Of a DNA stretch of 64,000 bases, positions 1-9,815 are shown piece by piece (the stretch's first letter is position 1; each line of letters opens with the position of its first letter). The notes under the pieces are model-generated. The model saw only the letters and a program-made list of their open reading frames with translations, made no database searches and was not told the DNA's origin. Origin of the DNA: Streptomyces sp. AC558_RSS880 (GTDB lineage: Bacteria; Actinomycetota; Actinomycetes; Streptomycetales; Streptomycetaceae); assembly GCF_019049255.1 (NCBI RefSeq), contig NZ_JAGMUJ010000060.1, positions 62,001-126,000 on the forward strand, read 5' to 3'. Made by a program: the position numbers and the translations under genes.

Positions 1-64
1 GATCCGCACGGCCGACGGAACGGCATCGCCGGACAGCTGCCGCCCTCTGCAAAATCGACAGTAC

Positions 65-86
65 CACGAATAATCGATTATTCGTG
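65..86. promoter_or_regulatory. Perfect 22-bp AT-rich palindrome, likely operator
   Basis: Both halves match exactly (half-site CACGAATAATC). The palindrome ends 20 nt before the ATG of the FCD-type GntR regulator at 107. AT-rich symmetry right at the promoter is very unusual in this GC-rich sequence. GntR/FCD regulators commonly bind such palindromes and repress themselves, so autoregulation is inferred. Confidence 0.6.
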
Positions 87-106
87 AGATCGTCTATGCT
101 GAGGCC

Positions 107-799
107 ATGACTGGTACGGCTCTTCCCCCGACCCCCTCCGGGAAGCGGATGCTTTCCGAGCAGGTGTACGCACACCTGCGGGACGCGATCCTGCGCGGTG
201 ACCACGCCCCCGGTGCCCCGCTGAAACCGCAGGACCTCGCCAAGGCACAGGGGGTGAGCCTGGCCGTCGTGCGCGAGGCGCTCGTGCGCGTGGTCGGCGA
301 GGGCCTCGCCGACCGGCTGCCCAACCGCGGCTTCGCCGTCCCGGCCTTCTCCGACCGCCGCTGGCAGCAGATCGCGGAGGCCCGCCGGACCGTCGAGCCG
401 GTCATGCTGCGCATGTCCATCGAGCGCGGGGACGTCGACTGGGAGGCCCGCGTGCGCGCCGCCCATCACCGCCTGGCACGCACCCCGGTGTACGTGCCGG
501 AGGAGGGCGAGTACTACAGCGGCGCGTGGTCCGAGGCCCACCGGGTGTTCCACCGCACCCTGCTGGAGGGCTGCGGCAACCCCGTCCTGCTGGAGACGTT
601 CGACCGGATGTGGACCGCGAGCGAGCTGGCCCGCCGCTGGTCGACGCACCGCAACCCCGGCCGGGACGGCGTCCTGGAGCACCGCCGGCTGGAGGAGGCG
701 GCGCTCGCCCGCGACGCCGACACCGCGGCCGAGGTGTTGGCCCGGCACCTCACCCGGACCGCGGACGTGCTGACCGACCGCGCGCCCTCGAACCCGTGA
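107..799 (+). CDS. GntR family transcriptional regulator, FadR/FCD subfamily
   Basis: A 230-residue protein with an N-terminal winged helix-turn-helix (about residues 15-75, including LSEQVYAHLRDAILRG and VVREALVRVVGEGL) followed by an all-helical FCD ligand domain (about 90-220). FCD regulators are usually repressors of small-acid catabolism and bind a metal-carboxylate complex. The start is the ATG just after the palindrome at 65-86. The next gene is a GlxA-type regulator, not an obvious catabolic target, so the effector cannot be inferred. The family call is firm; the role is unknown. Confidence 0.9.
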   Translation: MTGTALPPTPSGKRMLSEQVYAHLRDAILRGDHAPGAPLKPQDLAKAQGVSLAVVREALVRVVGEGLADRLPNRGFAVPAFSDRRWQQIAEARRTVEPVMLRMSIERGDVDWEARVRAAHHRLARTPVYVPEEGEYYSGAWSEAHRVFHRTLLEGCGNPVLLETFDRMWTASELARRWSTHRNPGRDGVLEHRRLEEAALARDADTAAEVLARHLTRTADVLTDRAPSNP

Positions 800-917
800 G
801 GGAATCCCGGTGCGCCTCCCCGCCCCGACGGGGGAGGAACCGACGGTCCGGCCGGTGCCGTCCGCCCGGTCCACGCGGTGGGCGTGGCAAGGCCACGCCC
901 CGCGTAACCTCTCTCCT

Positions 918-1874
918 GTGTCAGCCTCACGCCTTCGTCGCGTCGCCGTCCTGATCCTCGAGGGGGCGAAGCCGCTCGACGTCGGCATCCCCGCCCAGGT
1001 GTTCACGACCCGCGCGAGCATGCCGTACGAGGTGCGGGTGTGCGGGGCCGCACCCGGTCCCGTCACCGGCGGCGACGGCCTGTCGTACCACGTCGCCCAC
1101 GGCCCGGACGCGCTCGCGTGGGCCGACACCGTCTTCATCCCCGGCTACCGGTTCCCGGACCGCGACGACCCGCCGGAGGCCGTCGTCGACGCGCTGACCG
1201 CCGCCCACGCCCGGGGCACGCGGCTCGCCGCCATCTCCACGGGCGCCTTCGCGCTCGCCGCCACGGGTCTGCTCGACGGCAGGCGGGCCACGACGCACTG
1301 GCACTACACGCGGGCGCTGGCGGCGAAGCATCCGCGCGTCCGGGTCGACGAGAACGTTCTGTTCGTCGACGAGGGCAGCGTGCTGACGTCGGCCGGCGCC
1401 GCGTCGGGCATCGACCTGTGCCTGCACATCCTGCGCGGCGACCTCGGGGTGGCCGCGTCCAACCACGCGGCCCGCCGCCTGGTCGCGGCCCCCTACCGCA
1501 GCGGCGGTCAGGCACAGTACGTGCCGCGCAGCGTGCCCGAGCCCCTCGGTGAGCGGTTCGCCACCACCCGCGAGTGGGCACTGCACCGGCTCGGTGAGCC
1601 CCTCACCCTGGAGGTGCTCGCCCGGCACGCGGCGGTCTCGCCGCGCACGTTCTCGCGGCGCTTCGTCGAGGACACGGGCTACACGCCGATGCAGTGGGTC
1701 ATGCGCGCCCGCGTCGACATGGCCCGCGAACTGCTCGAACGTTCGCAGCGGAGCGTCGAGCAGATCGCCGCCGACGTCGGCCTCGGCACCGGTGCCAATC
1801 TGCGGCTGCACTTCCAGCGCATCCTCGGCACCACGCCGAGCGAGTACCGGCGCACCTTCGCCCGGGGCGAGTAG
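918..1874 (+). CDS. GlxA family AraC-type regulator (DJ-1/PfpI domain plus HTH)
   Basis: Residues about 1-190 form a DJ-1/PfpI-like class I amidotransferase fold (LAAISTGAFALAATGLLDGR). The usual elbow nucleophile Cys is replaced, as in many GlxA regulators, so it is probably a sensor and not an enzyme. Residues about 215-310 are the AraC double HTH (VSPRTFSRRFVEDTGYTPMQW and IAADVGLGTGANLRLHFQR). I chose GTG 918, giving 318 aa, because that fits the usual family length of about 320; an upstream GTG at 810 would add 36 residues of low-complexity sequence. It precedes gap by 112 nt and may regulate it. Confidence 0.88.
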   Translation: MSASRLRRVAVLILEGAKPLDVGIPAQVFTTRASMPYEVRVCGAAPGPVTGGDGLSYHVAHGPDALAWADTVFIPGYRFPDRDDPPEAVVDALTAAHARGTRLAAISTGAFALAATGLLDGRRATTHWHYTRALAAKHPRVRVDENVLFVDEGSVLTSAGAASGIDLCLHILRGDLGVAASNHAARRLVAAPYRSGGQAQYVPRSVPEPLGERFATTREWALHRLGEPLTLEVLARHAAVSPRTFSRRFVEDTGYTPMQWVMRARVDMARELLERSQRSVEQIAADVGLGTGANLRLHFQRILGTTPSEYRRTFARGE

Positions 1875-1986
1875 CCGCCGGGCACGTGGCACGATCCTTG
1901 CGAACCGTGGCGATCACGCCGCTGTCAGGGGTGGATGCCGCACGCGACGCTGGTGGCGAACCGCAAGGACCGAAGGGACACCACTC

Positions 1987-2985
1987 ATGACGCGTATCGC
2001 GATCAACGGATTCGGCCGCATCGGACGCAACGTGCTGCGCGCACTGCTCGAACGCGACAGCGACCTCGAGGTCGTCGCCGTCAACGACCTCACGGAGCCC
2101 GCCACCCTCGCCCGGCTGCTCGCCTACGACACGACGGCCGGCCGGCTCGGTCGCCCGGTGAACGTCGACGGCGACGCCCTCGTCGTCGACGGCCGCCGCA
2201 TCACGGTGCTCGCCGAGCGCGAACCGGCACAGCTGCCCTGGGCCGAACTCGGCGTGGACATCGTGCTCGAGGCGACCGGCCGCTTCACCTCGGCCAAGGC
2301 CGCCCGTGCCCACCTCGACGCCGGCGCGAAGAAAGTGCTGGTCGGCGCACCGTCGGAGGGCGCCGACGTCACCCTCGCGTTCGGGGTCAACACCGACGCG
2401 TACGACCCGGCCGCGCACACGATCGTCTCGAACGCCTCGTGCACGACCAACGCGCTCGCGCCGCTGGCCGCGGTGCTCGACCAACTCGCCGGCATCGAGC
2501 ACGGCTTCATGACGACGGTGCACGCCTACACGCAGGAGCAGAACCTGCAGGACGGTCCGCACCGCGACGCCCGCCGCGCCCGCGCCGCCGCCGTCAACAT
2601 CGTGCCGACGACGACGGGCGCCGCCAAGGCGATCGGACTCGTGCTGCCCGGTCTCGACGGCAAGTTGTCGGGCGACTCGATCCGGGTGCCCGTTCCGGTG
2701 GGCTCCATCGTCGAACTCAACACCACCGTCGCCCGCGAGGTGACGCGCGACGACGTACTGGCGGCGTACCGCGCCGCGGCTCAGGGGCCGCTCGCCGGAA
2801 TCCTCGAGTACTCGGACGACCCGCTGGTGTCGTCCGACATCACGGGAAACCCGGCGTCGTCGATCTTCGACTCGGCCCTCACCCGCGTCGACGGCCGTCA
2901 CGTCAAGGTGGTCGCCTGGTACGACAACGAGTGGGGTTTCTCGAACCGCGTGATCGACACCCTCGAACTCCTCGCCGCCCGCTGA
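1987..2985 (+). CDS. gap: Type I glyceraldehyde-3-phosphate dehydrogenase
   Basis: A 332-residue enzyme of full family length that oxidises glyceraldehyde 3-phosphate to 1,3-bisphosphoglycerate with NAD. The Rossmann start (INGFGRIGRNVLRA), the catalytic motif SNASCTTNALAP with Cys near residue 150, the HAYTQEQ histidine segment and the C-terminal WYDNEWGFSNR are all intact. An AAGGGA Shine-Dalgarno lies before ATG 1987. It stands alone, with no pgk or tpi neighbour, so it is probably an accessory GAPDH and not the glycolytic operon copy. The adjacent GlxA-type gene could control it. Confidence 0.95.
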   Translation: MTRIAINGFGRIGRNVLRALLERDSDLEVVAVNDLTEPATLARLLAYDTTAGRLGRPVNVDGDALVVDGRRITVLAEREPAQLPWAELGVDIVLEATGRFTSAKAARAHLDAGAKKVLVGAPSEGADVTLAFGVNTDAYDPAAHTIVSNASCTTNALAPLAAVLDQLAGIEHGFMTTVHAYTQEQNLQDGPHRDARRARAAAVNIVPTTTGAAKAIGLVLPGLDGKLSGDSIRVPVPVGSIVELNTTVAREVTRDDVLAAYRAAAQGPLAGILEYSDDPLVSSDITGNPASSIFDSALTRVDGRHVKVVAWYDNEWGFSNRVIDTLELLAAR

Positions 2986-3112
2986 CCGGGCACCGGAGCG
3001 GCGCCCCCGGCCTCGGCGGCCGCGCCCATAAACGCGTGCGCGATCACCGCCCCGAGTGCGGTATGGTTTCCATGCACGTTCGGCCGGGGGAAACCCCAGG
3101 TCAGACGGGCAA

Positions 3113-3186
<74 letters not shown>

Positions 3187-3203
3187 CTTGCTGAACAGCA
3201 GGC

Positions 3204-3241
3204 CGGAGGCCGCATCGGGGACACCCGAGGCGGCCTCTCCG
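3204..3241 (+). terminator. Hairpin terminator after tRNA-Pro copy 1
   Basis: A long interrupted stem (CGGAGGCCGC pairing with GCGGCCTCTCCG, enclosing TCGGG/CCCGA) starts 18 nt after the tRNA. A short T-containing stretch follows. Confidence 0.7.
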
Positions 3242-3250
3242 TCGTTTCCT

Positions 3251-3901
3251 CGTGTTTCGGCCCGCCGCGCCGACCGGCTCGCCGAACTGGCCGGGCAACC
3301 GCGCCGCGAACAGGCGGACCGGATGCGCCGCGCGGTCGCCGAGGAGCAGCGCAGGATCGCCCGCGAGCTGCACGACGTGGTCGCCCACCACATGTCGGTG
3401 ATCAACGAGGCCGCCGCGTCCCCGTCCGGACCAGGGACGCAGGCGGAGAGGCCGCCCCTGCCGCGCGTGCTGGTGCTCACTACCTTCGACCTCGACGAGT
3501 ACGTGTACGCGACCCTGCGCGCCGGCGCGTCCGGCTTCCTCCTCAAGGACACCGGGCCCGAGCGGCCGCTGGAGGGGATCGGCGCCGTCGCGCGCGGGGA
3601 CCTGCTCTTCGCGCCGAGCGTGACCCGCAGGCTCATCGAGGCGTACGTACAGCGCTCGGAGCCGGTGCCGGACTCCCCGGCGTCCCTGGAGGCGCTCACC
3701 GCCCGGGAACGCGAGGTGCTGCTGCTCACGGCGAGAGGGCTGTCCAACGCCGAGATAGCCGAACAGCTCTTCATCAGCGAGGCGACGGTCAAGACCCATC
3801 TGAACCGCACGATGACCAAGCTCGACCTCGACAGCCGCGCCCAGGCCGTCGTCGTGGCCTACGGGACCGGTCTGGTGGTGCCGGACGGCTCCACCGGCTG
3901 A
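3251..3901 (+). pseudogene. Two-component-system relic: histidine kinase H-box fused to a LuxR/NarL response-regulator C-terminus
   Basis: One open frame joins a piece of a HisKA_3 sensor kinase (RRIARELHDVVAHHMSVI, with the phospho-acceptor His) to the second half of a NarL-type regulator (RVLVLTTFDLDEYVY, GASGFLLKD, then the LuxR HTH LTAREREVLLLTARGLSNAEIAEQ). The junction is near 3410-3425. The kinase ATPase domain, the kinase sensor part and the receiver phosphorylation Asp are all missing, as expected from one deletion spanning the end of a kinase gene and the start of its partner regulator gene. There is no convincing start with a Shine-Dalgarno; ATG 3323 is in frame. It is probably non-functional, though the HTH could still be made. 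Confidence 0.8.
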
Positions 3902-3972
3902 AACGGCACCGGTGTCGGCGCCCGCACGCCGAGCGCCGTGGTGAGTCATGGGTGAGCCACGGATGAATGTCC

Positions 3973-4001
3973 TTGATATCGGCCTATGTCCTGTTTAGCG
4001 T
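3973..4001 (+). promoter_or_regulatory. Putative promoter of the sugar ABC operon
   Basis: TTGATA at 3973-3978 and TAGCGT at 3996-4001 are separated by 17 nt, 60 nt upstream of the substrate-binding protein gene. A short inverted repeat (CGGGATCG at 4022-4029, CGATCCCG at 4043-4050) lies in the leader. Assigned by eye from consensus. Confidence 0.45.
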
Positions 4002-4060
4002 TCGCCGGGTAGGCACCGCCGCGGGATCGGACACCCGCGCCGCGATCCCGGAAGCGAGGT

Positions 4061-5353
4061 GTGGAGCGCGTGCACGCGAGGCGCGGACGTACCGGAAGGC
4101 CGCGACGGACGCGGGCGCTGGTCGCGCTGACCCTGCTGGCATCGACGCTCGCCGCCTGCGGCGGCGACGAGGACACCTCACGCCCCACCCTCAACTGGTA
4201 CAACTTCCCCGACGACTCCGGCGCCCTGCAGAAGGCCGCCGACCGCTGCAGCCGGGCGTCCGGCGGCCGCTACCGGATCAGCTACAACAAACTGCCCCGG
4301 GCCGCCGACGGCCAGCGCCAGCAGATGGTGCGCAGGCTTGCCGCGGAGGACGACTCCCTCGACATCCTGGGCCTGGACGTCACCTGGGCCGCGGAGTTCG
4401 CCGAGGCCCGCTGGATCCGCGAGTGGACGGGAGAGGCGAAGCGCCGGGCCACCGAGGGCACCCTCCGCGTCCCGCTGCAGACGGCCACCTGGAAGGGCAG
4501 GCTCTACGCCGTCCCGTACAACACCAACACCCAGCTCCTGTGGTACCGCGAGGACCTGGTGCCCACCCCGCCGAAGACCTGGTCCGAGATGCTGAACATG
4601 TCCCGCGGCCTCGCCCGGCAGGGCAGACCGCACTACGTGGAGATCCAGGGCGCCCAGTACGAGGGCCTCACCGTCTGGTTCAACTCGCTGGTCAACAGCG
4701 CGGGCGGCACCATCCTCAACGCGGGCGCCACCGAGCCCTCCCTCGGCCCGCCCGCCGTACGGGCCGCCTCGATCATGCGGGAACTCGCGAACTCCCCGGC
4801 CGCCGACCCCTCCCTGCCCAATCAGATGGAGGACCAGAACCGCCTGGCCATGGAGTCGGGCGTGGCGGCCTTCGAGCTCAACTACCCGTTCGTCTATCCG
4901 TCGATGAAGGCGAACAACCCGCGGCTGTTCGAGAACTTCCGCTGGGCGCCCTACCCCCGCGTCGACGCCGACCGCCCCGCCCGCCCCACCATCGGCGGCA
5001 TCGACCTCGCCGTCAGCGCCTACTCCCGCCACCCCGGCCTGGCCTTCGAGGCGGCCCTGTGCCTGCGCAACCGGGAGAACCAGCTCACCGCCGCGCTCGA
5101 GGGCGGACTGCCGCCCACCCTGCGCGCCCTGTACGACGAGCCCGCCTTCATGAAGGAGTACCCCTTCTCCGAGGAGGTGCTGGCCGCCCTGGAGTCGGCG
5201 AGCGTACGGCCCCTCACCCCCGCCTACCAGAACGTGTCGATCGCCGTCTCCCACACCCTGTCCCCGCCGTCCGGGATCCAGCCGGAGAGCGCGGTCGACA
5301 CCATCGGGGAACAGATCGACCAGGCCCTGCGATCCGAGGGTGTGATCCCGTGA
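4061..5353 (+). CDS. Sugar ABC transporter substrate-binding lipoprotein (LpqY-like)
   Basis: A 430-residue extracellular solute-binding protein. It has an Arg-rich N-region, a hydrophobic core and the lipobox TLAAC, so Cys (about residue 33) should be lipidated and the protein tethered outside the membrane. The mature part starts [11 protein letters not shown] and carries [16 protein letters not shown], typical of LpqY/MalE-type binding proteins. Gene order (binding protein, two permeases, ATPase) matches LpqY-SugABC, the mycobacterial trehalose importer, so trehalose or a related alpha-glucoside is a reasonable guess. The start is uncertain: GTG 4061 or GTG 4070. The stop overlaps the next gene (GTGA). 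Confidence 0.85.
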   Translation: MERVHARRGRTGRPRRTRALVALTLLASTLAACGGDEDTSRPTLNWYNFPDDSGALQKAADRCSRASGGRYRISYNKLPRAADGQRQQMVRRLAAEDDSLDILGLDVTWAAEFAEARWIREWTGEAKRRATEGTLRVPLQTATWKGRLYAVPYNTNTQLLWYREDLVPTPPKTWSEMLNMSRGLARQGRPHYVEIQGAQYEGLTVWFNSLVNSAGGTILNAGATEPSLGPPAVRAASIMRELANSPAADPSLPNQMEDQNRLAMESGVAAFELNYPFVYPSMKANNPRLFENFRWAPYPRVDADRPARPTIGGIDLAVSAYSRHPGLAFEAALCLRNRENQLTAALEGGLPPTLRALYDEPAFMKEYPFSEEVLAALESASVRPLTPAYQNVSIAVSHTLSPPSGIQPESAVDTIGEQIDQALRSEGVIP

Positions 5354-6279
5354 GCACGATGGCGGAGCCGACCAAGGACAGGGCGAAGGACAGGAAGGCC
5401 CTCTCCGTCGGCGCCCAGCAGGAACGCCGCCTGGGCTGGCTGCTGTGCGCACCGGCCGTCCTCGTCATGACCGCCGTGACCGCCTACCCCATCGGTTACG
5501 CCGTCTACCTGTCCCTCCAGCGCTACGACCTGCGCTTCCCGGCACGGGCCGAGTTCGTGGGCCTGAGCAACTACGGCGCGGTGCTGTCCTCCCCGTTCTG
5601 GTGGGACGCCTTCTGGGTCACGGTGTTCCTGACCGCCGTGTCCGTGGCCATCGAGCTCGTCCTCGGCATGGGGCTCGCCCTGGTGATGCACCGCACGCTC
5701 TTCGCGCGCGGCACGGTGCGCACCGCCGTCCTCGTCCCGTACGGCATCGTCACCGTCGTCGCCGCCTTCTCCTGGCAGTACGCCTGGACCCCCGAACTCG
5801 GCTACCTCGCCGAGCTGTTGCCCAGCGGCGACGCCCCGCTCACCGAACAGTGGCCCGCGCTCTGGCTGATCGTCCTCGCCGAGGTGTGGAAGACCACCCC
5901 CTTCATGGCGCTGCTCCTGCTGGCCGGCCTCGCCCTGGTCCCGGAGGAGACCCTGAAGGCGGCCATGGTCGACGGCGCCACCCCCTGGCAGCGGTTCACC
6001 AAGGTCATGCTGCCGCTGATGAAACCCGCCATCCTGGTCGCCCTGCTCTTCCGGACCCTGGACGCGTTCCGGATCTTCGACAACATCTACGTCCTGACCT
6101 CGGGCGCCCAGGGCACCGGCTCCCTGTCGATCCTCGGCTACGACAACCTGTTCACCGCGCTGAACCTGGGCATCGGGTCGGCGATCTCGGTCCTGATCTT
6201 CCTCTGCGTCGGGATCATCGCCTTCACCTTCGTCAAGCTGTTCGGCGCCGCCGCACCGGGCGCGGAGGTGAAGCGCTGA
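5350..6279 (+). CDS. Sugar ABC transporter permease (SugA/MalF-like)
   Basis: A 309-residue integral membrane protein with about six transmembrane segments, the first at [21 protein letters not shown]. The cytoplasmic EAA loop is present near residues 205-225 ([21 protein letters not shown]), where the ATPase docks. GTG 5350 overlaps the binding-protein stop by 4 nt, which suggests translational coupling. It forms the membrane channel with the permease encoded just downstream. Confidence 0.9.
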   Translation: MSTMAEPTKDRAKDRKALSVGAQQERRLGWLLCAPAVLVMTAVTAYPIGYAVYLSLQRYDLRFPARAEFVGLSNYGAVLSSPFWWDAFWVTVFLTAVSVAIELVLGMGLALVMHRTLFARGTVRTAVLVPYGIVTVVAAFSWQYAWTPELGYLAELLPSGDAPLTEQWPALWLIVLAEVWKTTPFMALLLLAGLALVPEETLKAAMVDGATPWQRFTKVMLPLMKPAILVALLFRTLDAFRIFDNIYVLTSGAQGTGSLSILGYDNLFTALNLGIGSAISVLIFLCVGIIAFTFVKLFGAAAPGAEVKR

Positions 6280-7112
6280 TGACCGCCGTCGGCAAGTCCC
6301 ACGCCACCCGCTGGGGCGTCGTCAACGTCGTGGTGGTGCTGTACGCCCTGTTCCCGGTGTGGTGGATCGCCGCACTGTCGTTCAAGGACCCCGGCACCCT
6401 CACCGACGGCAACTACATTCCACGGGACTGGACCTGGGAGAACTACCGGGGCATCTTCGAGACCTCCGAGTTCACCCGGGCGCTGGTCAACTCGATCGGC
6501 ATCGCCCTGATCGCCACCGTGATCGCGGTGATCCTCGGCACCATGGCCGCCTACGCGGTGGCCCGGCTGCGGTTCCCCGGCAAGCAGGTCCTCATCGGCA
6601 TGTCGCTGCTCATCGCCATGTTCCCGCCGATCTCCCTGGTCTCCCCCCTGTTCAACATCGAGCGGATCATCGGGATCTTCGACACCTGGCTCGGACTGAT
6701 CATCCCGTACATGACCTTCTCGCTGCCGCTGGCGATCTACACCCTGTCGGCGTTCTTCCGGGAGATCCCCTGGGACCTGGAGAAGGCCGCCAAGGTGGAC
6801 GGGGCCACGCCCGCGCAGGCCTTCCGGCTGGTCATCGTGCCGCTCGCCGCGCCCGGCGTGTTCACCACCGCCATCCTCGTGTTCATCTTCTGCTGGAACG
6901 ACTTCCTGTTCGCGATCTCGCTGACCTCCACCGAGTCCGCGCGCACGGTCCCCGCCGCGATCGCGTTCTTCACGGGCAGCTCGCAGTTCCAGCAGCCCAC
7001 CGGGTCGATCGCCGCCGCCGCCGTGGTGATCACCATCCCGATCATCATCTTCGTCCTGCTCTTCCAGCGGCGGATCGTCGCCGGACTGACCTCCGGGGCG
7101 GTCAAGGGATGA
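6279..7112 (+). CDS. Sugar ABC transporter permease (SugB/MalG-like)
   Basis: A 277-residue permease with about six transmembrane helices and the EAA loop [21 protein letters not shown] near residues 170-190. It starts in a TGATG overlap with the upstream permease. It ends 25 nt before the ATPase gene. MalG-family members pair one-to-one with MalF-type permeases. Confidence 0.9.
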   Translation: MTAVGKSHATRWGVVNVVVVLYALFPVWWIAALSFKDPGTLTDGNYIPRDWTWENYRGIFETSEFTRALVNSIGIALIATVIAVILGTMAAYAVARLRFPGKQVLIGMSLLIAMFPPISLVSPLFNIERIIGIFDTWLGLIIPYMTFSLPLAIYTLSAFFREIPWDLEKAAKVDGATPAQAFRLVIVPLAAPGVFTTAILVFIFCWNDFLFAISLTSTESARTVPAAIAFFTGSSQFQQPTGSIAAAAVVITIPIIIFVLLFQRRIVAGLTSGAVKG

Positions 7113-7137
7113 GCGTGAAGGCAAGGAGGCGCCGCCC

Positions 7138-8316
7138 ATGGCCGAGATCGTCCTAGAGGGAGTCACCAAGCGTTATCCGGACGGGTCCCTCGCCGTGCGG
7201 GACGTGGACCTCGACATCGCCGACGGCGAGTTCGTGATCCTGGTCGGCCCGTCCGGCTGCGGCAAGTCGACCACCCTGAACATGATCGCCGGCCTCGAGG
7301 ACATCACCGAGGGCACCCTGCGCATCGGCGGCCGGGTCGTCAACGACCTCGCCCCCAAGGAGCGGGACGTCGCCATGGTGTTCCAGAGCTACGCCCTGTA
7401 CCCGCACATGAGCGTGCGGGAGAACATGGGGTTCCCGCTGCGGCTGGCCAAGGTGGACAAGGCCACCGTCGACAGCAAGGTCGAGGAGGCCGCCCGGGTG
7501 CTCGACCTGAGCGAGTTCCTGGACCGCAAGCCCGCCAACCTCTCGGGCGGACAGCGCCAGCGGGTGGCGATGGGGCGGGCGATCGTCCGCGACCCCAAGG
7601 CGTTCCTCATGGACGAGCCGCTGTCCAACCTGGACGCCAAGCTGCGGGTGCAGATGCGCACCCAGATCTCCCGGCTGCAGCGCCGCCTGGGCACCACCAC
7701 CGTGTACGTCACCCACGACCAGACCGAGGCGATGACGCTCGGCGACCGGGTCGTGGTGATGCGGCAGGGCCTGGTCCAGCAGGTCGGCACCCCCGCCCGG
7801 CTCTACGACATGCCGCGCAACCTGTTCGTCGCGGGCTTCATCGGCTCCCCGGCGATGAACTTCGTCAGCGCCTCCCTGTCCGGCGGCGTCCTGCGCACCC
7901 CGCTGGGCGACCTGCCGATCGACGACCGTGTGCGCCGGGCGCTGGAACGGCGGGACGCGCCGCGCGAGGTGATCGTCGGGCTGCGCCCCGAGGCCTTCGA
8001 GGACGCGAGCCTGGCGCCCGGGACGGGCGGCCCCGTCGTCACCGCCACCGTGGACGTGCTGGAGTCGCTGGGCTCCGACGCGTACGTCTACTTCAGCGCG
8101 GAGGGCGGGCCGGTGACCACCGCCGAACTGGAGGAACTCGCCACGGACTCGGGCGCGCGCGACACCGGGGCCCAGGGAGCCCAGCAGATCGTGGCCCGGC
8201 TGAACGCCGCCACCCGGGCCCGTGAGGGCGCACCCGTCGAGCTCCGGATCGACATGGGCAAGGCCCATGTCTTCGACCCGTCGACCGGCACCAACCTCAC
8301 CCACGCGGAGAGCTAG
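7138..8316 (+). CDS. ABC transporter ATP-binding protein (UgpC/MsiK/SugC family)
   Basis: A 392-residue ATPase with Walker [10 protein letters not shown] (about residue 38), signature LSGGQRQRV, Walker [15 protein letters not shown] and an H-loop [14 protein letters not shown]-terminal TOBE/MOI-like regulatory domain follows (about 235-385). Streptomyces often serve many sugar importers with a single distant MsiK. This importer has its own dedicated ATPase, as in the SugABC arrangement. Confidence 0.93.
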   Translation: MAEIVLEGVTKRYPDGSLAVRDVDLDIADGEFVILVGPSGCGKSTTLNMIAGLEDITEGTLRIGGRVVNDLAPKERDVAMVFQSYALYPHMSVRENMGFPLRLAKVDKATVDSKVEEAARVLDLSEFLDRKPANLSGGQRQRVAMGRAIVRDPKAFLMDEPLSNLDAKLRVQMRTQISRLQRRLGTTTVYVTHDQTEAMTLGDRVVVMRQGLVQQVGTPARLYDMPRNLFVAGFIGSPAMNFVSASLSGGVLRTPLGDLPIDDRVRRALERRDAPREVIVGLRPEAFEDASLAPGTGGPVVTATVDVLESLGSDAYVYFSAEGGPVTTAELEELATDSGARDTGAQGAQQIVARLNAATRAREGAPVELRIDMGKAHVFDPSTGTNLTHAES

Positions 8317-8327
8317 CGCCCCCTGTG

Positions 8328-8864
8328 TCAGATCACGCAGCCCGCGTGGGCCAGTGCCTGCTTCAGCAGCACCCCGTGACCGCCCGGCATCTCGCTCTGC
8401 ACCGCCTGCGACACGGCATCCTGCGGGCTGAACCACACCAGGTCGAGGGCGTCCTGCCGGGGCCGGCAGTCACCCGCCACCGGCACGATGTACGCCAGCG
8501 ACACCGCGTGCTGCCGGGGGTCGTGGAAGGGGGTGACGCCCTGTGTGGGGAAGTACTCCGCGACCGTGAACGGCTGCAGCGACGCCGGGACGCGCGGCAG
8601 CGCCACCGGGCCGAGGTCCTTCTCCAGATGGCGCAGCAGGGCGTCACGGACCCGTTCGTGGTGCAGCACCCGGCCGGAGACCAGAGTCCGGCTGACCGTT
8701 CCGTCGGGCCCGATGCGCAGCAGCAGACCGACGCTGGTGACTTCACCGCTGTCGTCGACGCGCACGGGCACGGCCTCGACGTACAGGATCGGCATCTGGG
8801 CGCGTGCCATCTCCAGATCGTCGGAGGACAGCCAGCCCGGCGTGGTTTCGGTCATGTCAGACAT
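8328..8864 (-). CDS. NUDIX-fold family protein (DUF4916-like), degenerate Nudix box
   Basis: A 178-residue protein. The segment GRVLHHERVRDALLRHLEKDLG sits where a Nudix box (GX5EX7REUXEEXGU) should be, but the REUXEE core is lost, so pyrophosphohydrolase activity is doubtful. The gene ends 12 nt from the convergent ABC ATPase gene. Its downstream neighbour on the same strand is unrelated. It matches a protein common in Streptomyces annotated as NUDIX hydrolase family; function unknown. Confidence 0.7.
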   Translation of the reverse strand: MSDMTETTPGWLSSDDLEMARAQMPILYVEAVPVRVDDSGEVTSVGLLLRIGPDGTVSRTLVSGRVLHHERVRDALLRHLEKDLGPVALPRVPASLQPFTVAEYFPTQGVTPFHDPRQHAVSLAYIVPVAGDCRPRQDALDLVWFSPQDAVSQAVQSEMPGGHGVLLKQALAHAGCVI

Positions 8865-8886
8865 TGCTTGATCATACTTTCAGCGG

Positions 8887-9699
8887 TCAGGGCTTCACGG
8901 CCACCGCGCCGTACTGCGGCACCACGGCGGCGGAGTCGGAGGCGGCGTGCCACCGCGAGCAGGACACCAGGCCGGGCTCGACCAGGTCCAGTCCCTCGAA
9001 GAAAGCGGTGATGTCCGCGGCACTGCGGGCGGTGATCGGGGGAGTGGCGTTCTCGTTCCAGAACTCCATGGCCGGGACCTGCAGTTCGCCACCGACCTCG
9101 GGGTCGAACGTGGGGTGCGTGAGGACCAGGAAGCTGCCGGAGGGCACCGACGCCATGATCCGGCGGACGATCTCCCGGGCCTTGTCGGTGTCGAGCACGA
9201 AGTTGAGGATCCCCAGCATCATCACCGCGACGGGCCGTGTGACGTCCAGGGTCCCGGCGGCGCGTTCCAGCAGGGCGTCCGGGTCGTGCACGTCGGCTTC
9301 GACGTAGGCGGTGGCGCCCTCCCGCGTGCCGGCCAGCAGGGTACGGGCGTGGACGAGCACGAGCGGGTCGTTGTCGACGTAGACGATCCGTGAGTCCGGC
9401 GCGATCCGCTGCGCGATCTCATGGGTGTTGTCCGCCGTCGGCAGGCCGGTGCCGATGTCGAGGAACTGCCGCACACCGCGCTCGCGGGCCAGATACGTCA
9501 CCGCCCGGCCCAGGAAGGCCCGGTCCGCGCGGGCGATGTCCCGGACGACCGGGTTGATCGAGGCGACGTGGTCGCCGACCTGCCGGTCGACCTCGTAGTT
9601 GTCCCTGCCGCCGATCCAGTGGTTCCACACACGCGCGTTGTGCGCCACACCGGTGTTCAGCCGCGTCGAGCCGCTCGGTGGGGTGTGGCTCTCACTCAC
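8887..9699 (-). CDS. SAM-dependent methyltransferase, DUF574 family
   Basis: A 270-residue protein of the DUF574/SCO3545-like family, which is greatly expanded in Streptomyces. The N-terminal signature NARVWNHWIGGRDNYEVDRQ and the glycine-rich SAM site FLDIGTGLPTADN (about residues 80-92) are clear, followed by acidic YVDNDPLVL. The fold is an O/N-methyltransferase, but substrates are unknown for the family. It stands alone, 187 nt from the nearest upstream same-strand start. Confidence 0.92.
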   Translation of the reverse strand: MSESHTPPSGSTRLNTGVAHNARVWNHWIGGRDNYEVDRQVGDHVASINPVVRDIARADRAFLGRAVTYLARERGVRQFLDIGTGLPTADNTHEIAQRIAPDSRIVYVDNDPLVLVHARTLLAGTREGATAYVEADVHDPDALLERAAGTLDVTRPVAVMMLGILNFVLDTDKAREIVRRIMASVPSGSFLVLTHPTFDPEVGGELQVPAMEFWNENATPPITARSAADITAFFEGLDLVEPGLVSCSRWHAASDSAAVVPQYGAVAVKP

Positions 9700-9815
9700 G
9701 GTCCCTCCCTCTCCCTCGCCCGTACGGCCGTGGCCGGGCCGCCGCGGTCATTGTGCCGCGTGGCGATCACGGTGTCCCGCGAACGGGGGAGGGGAAGAAC
9801 CCTGCTGACGGAGGG

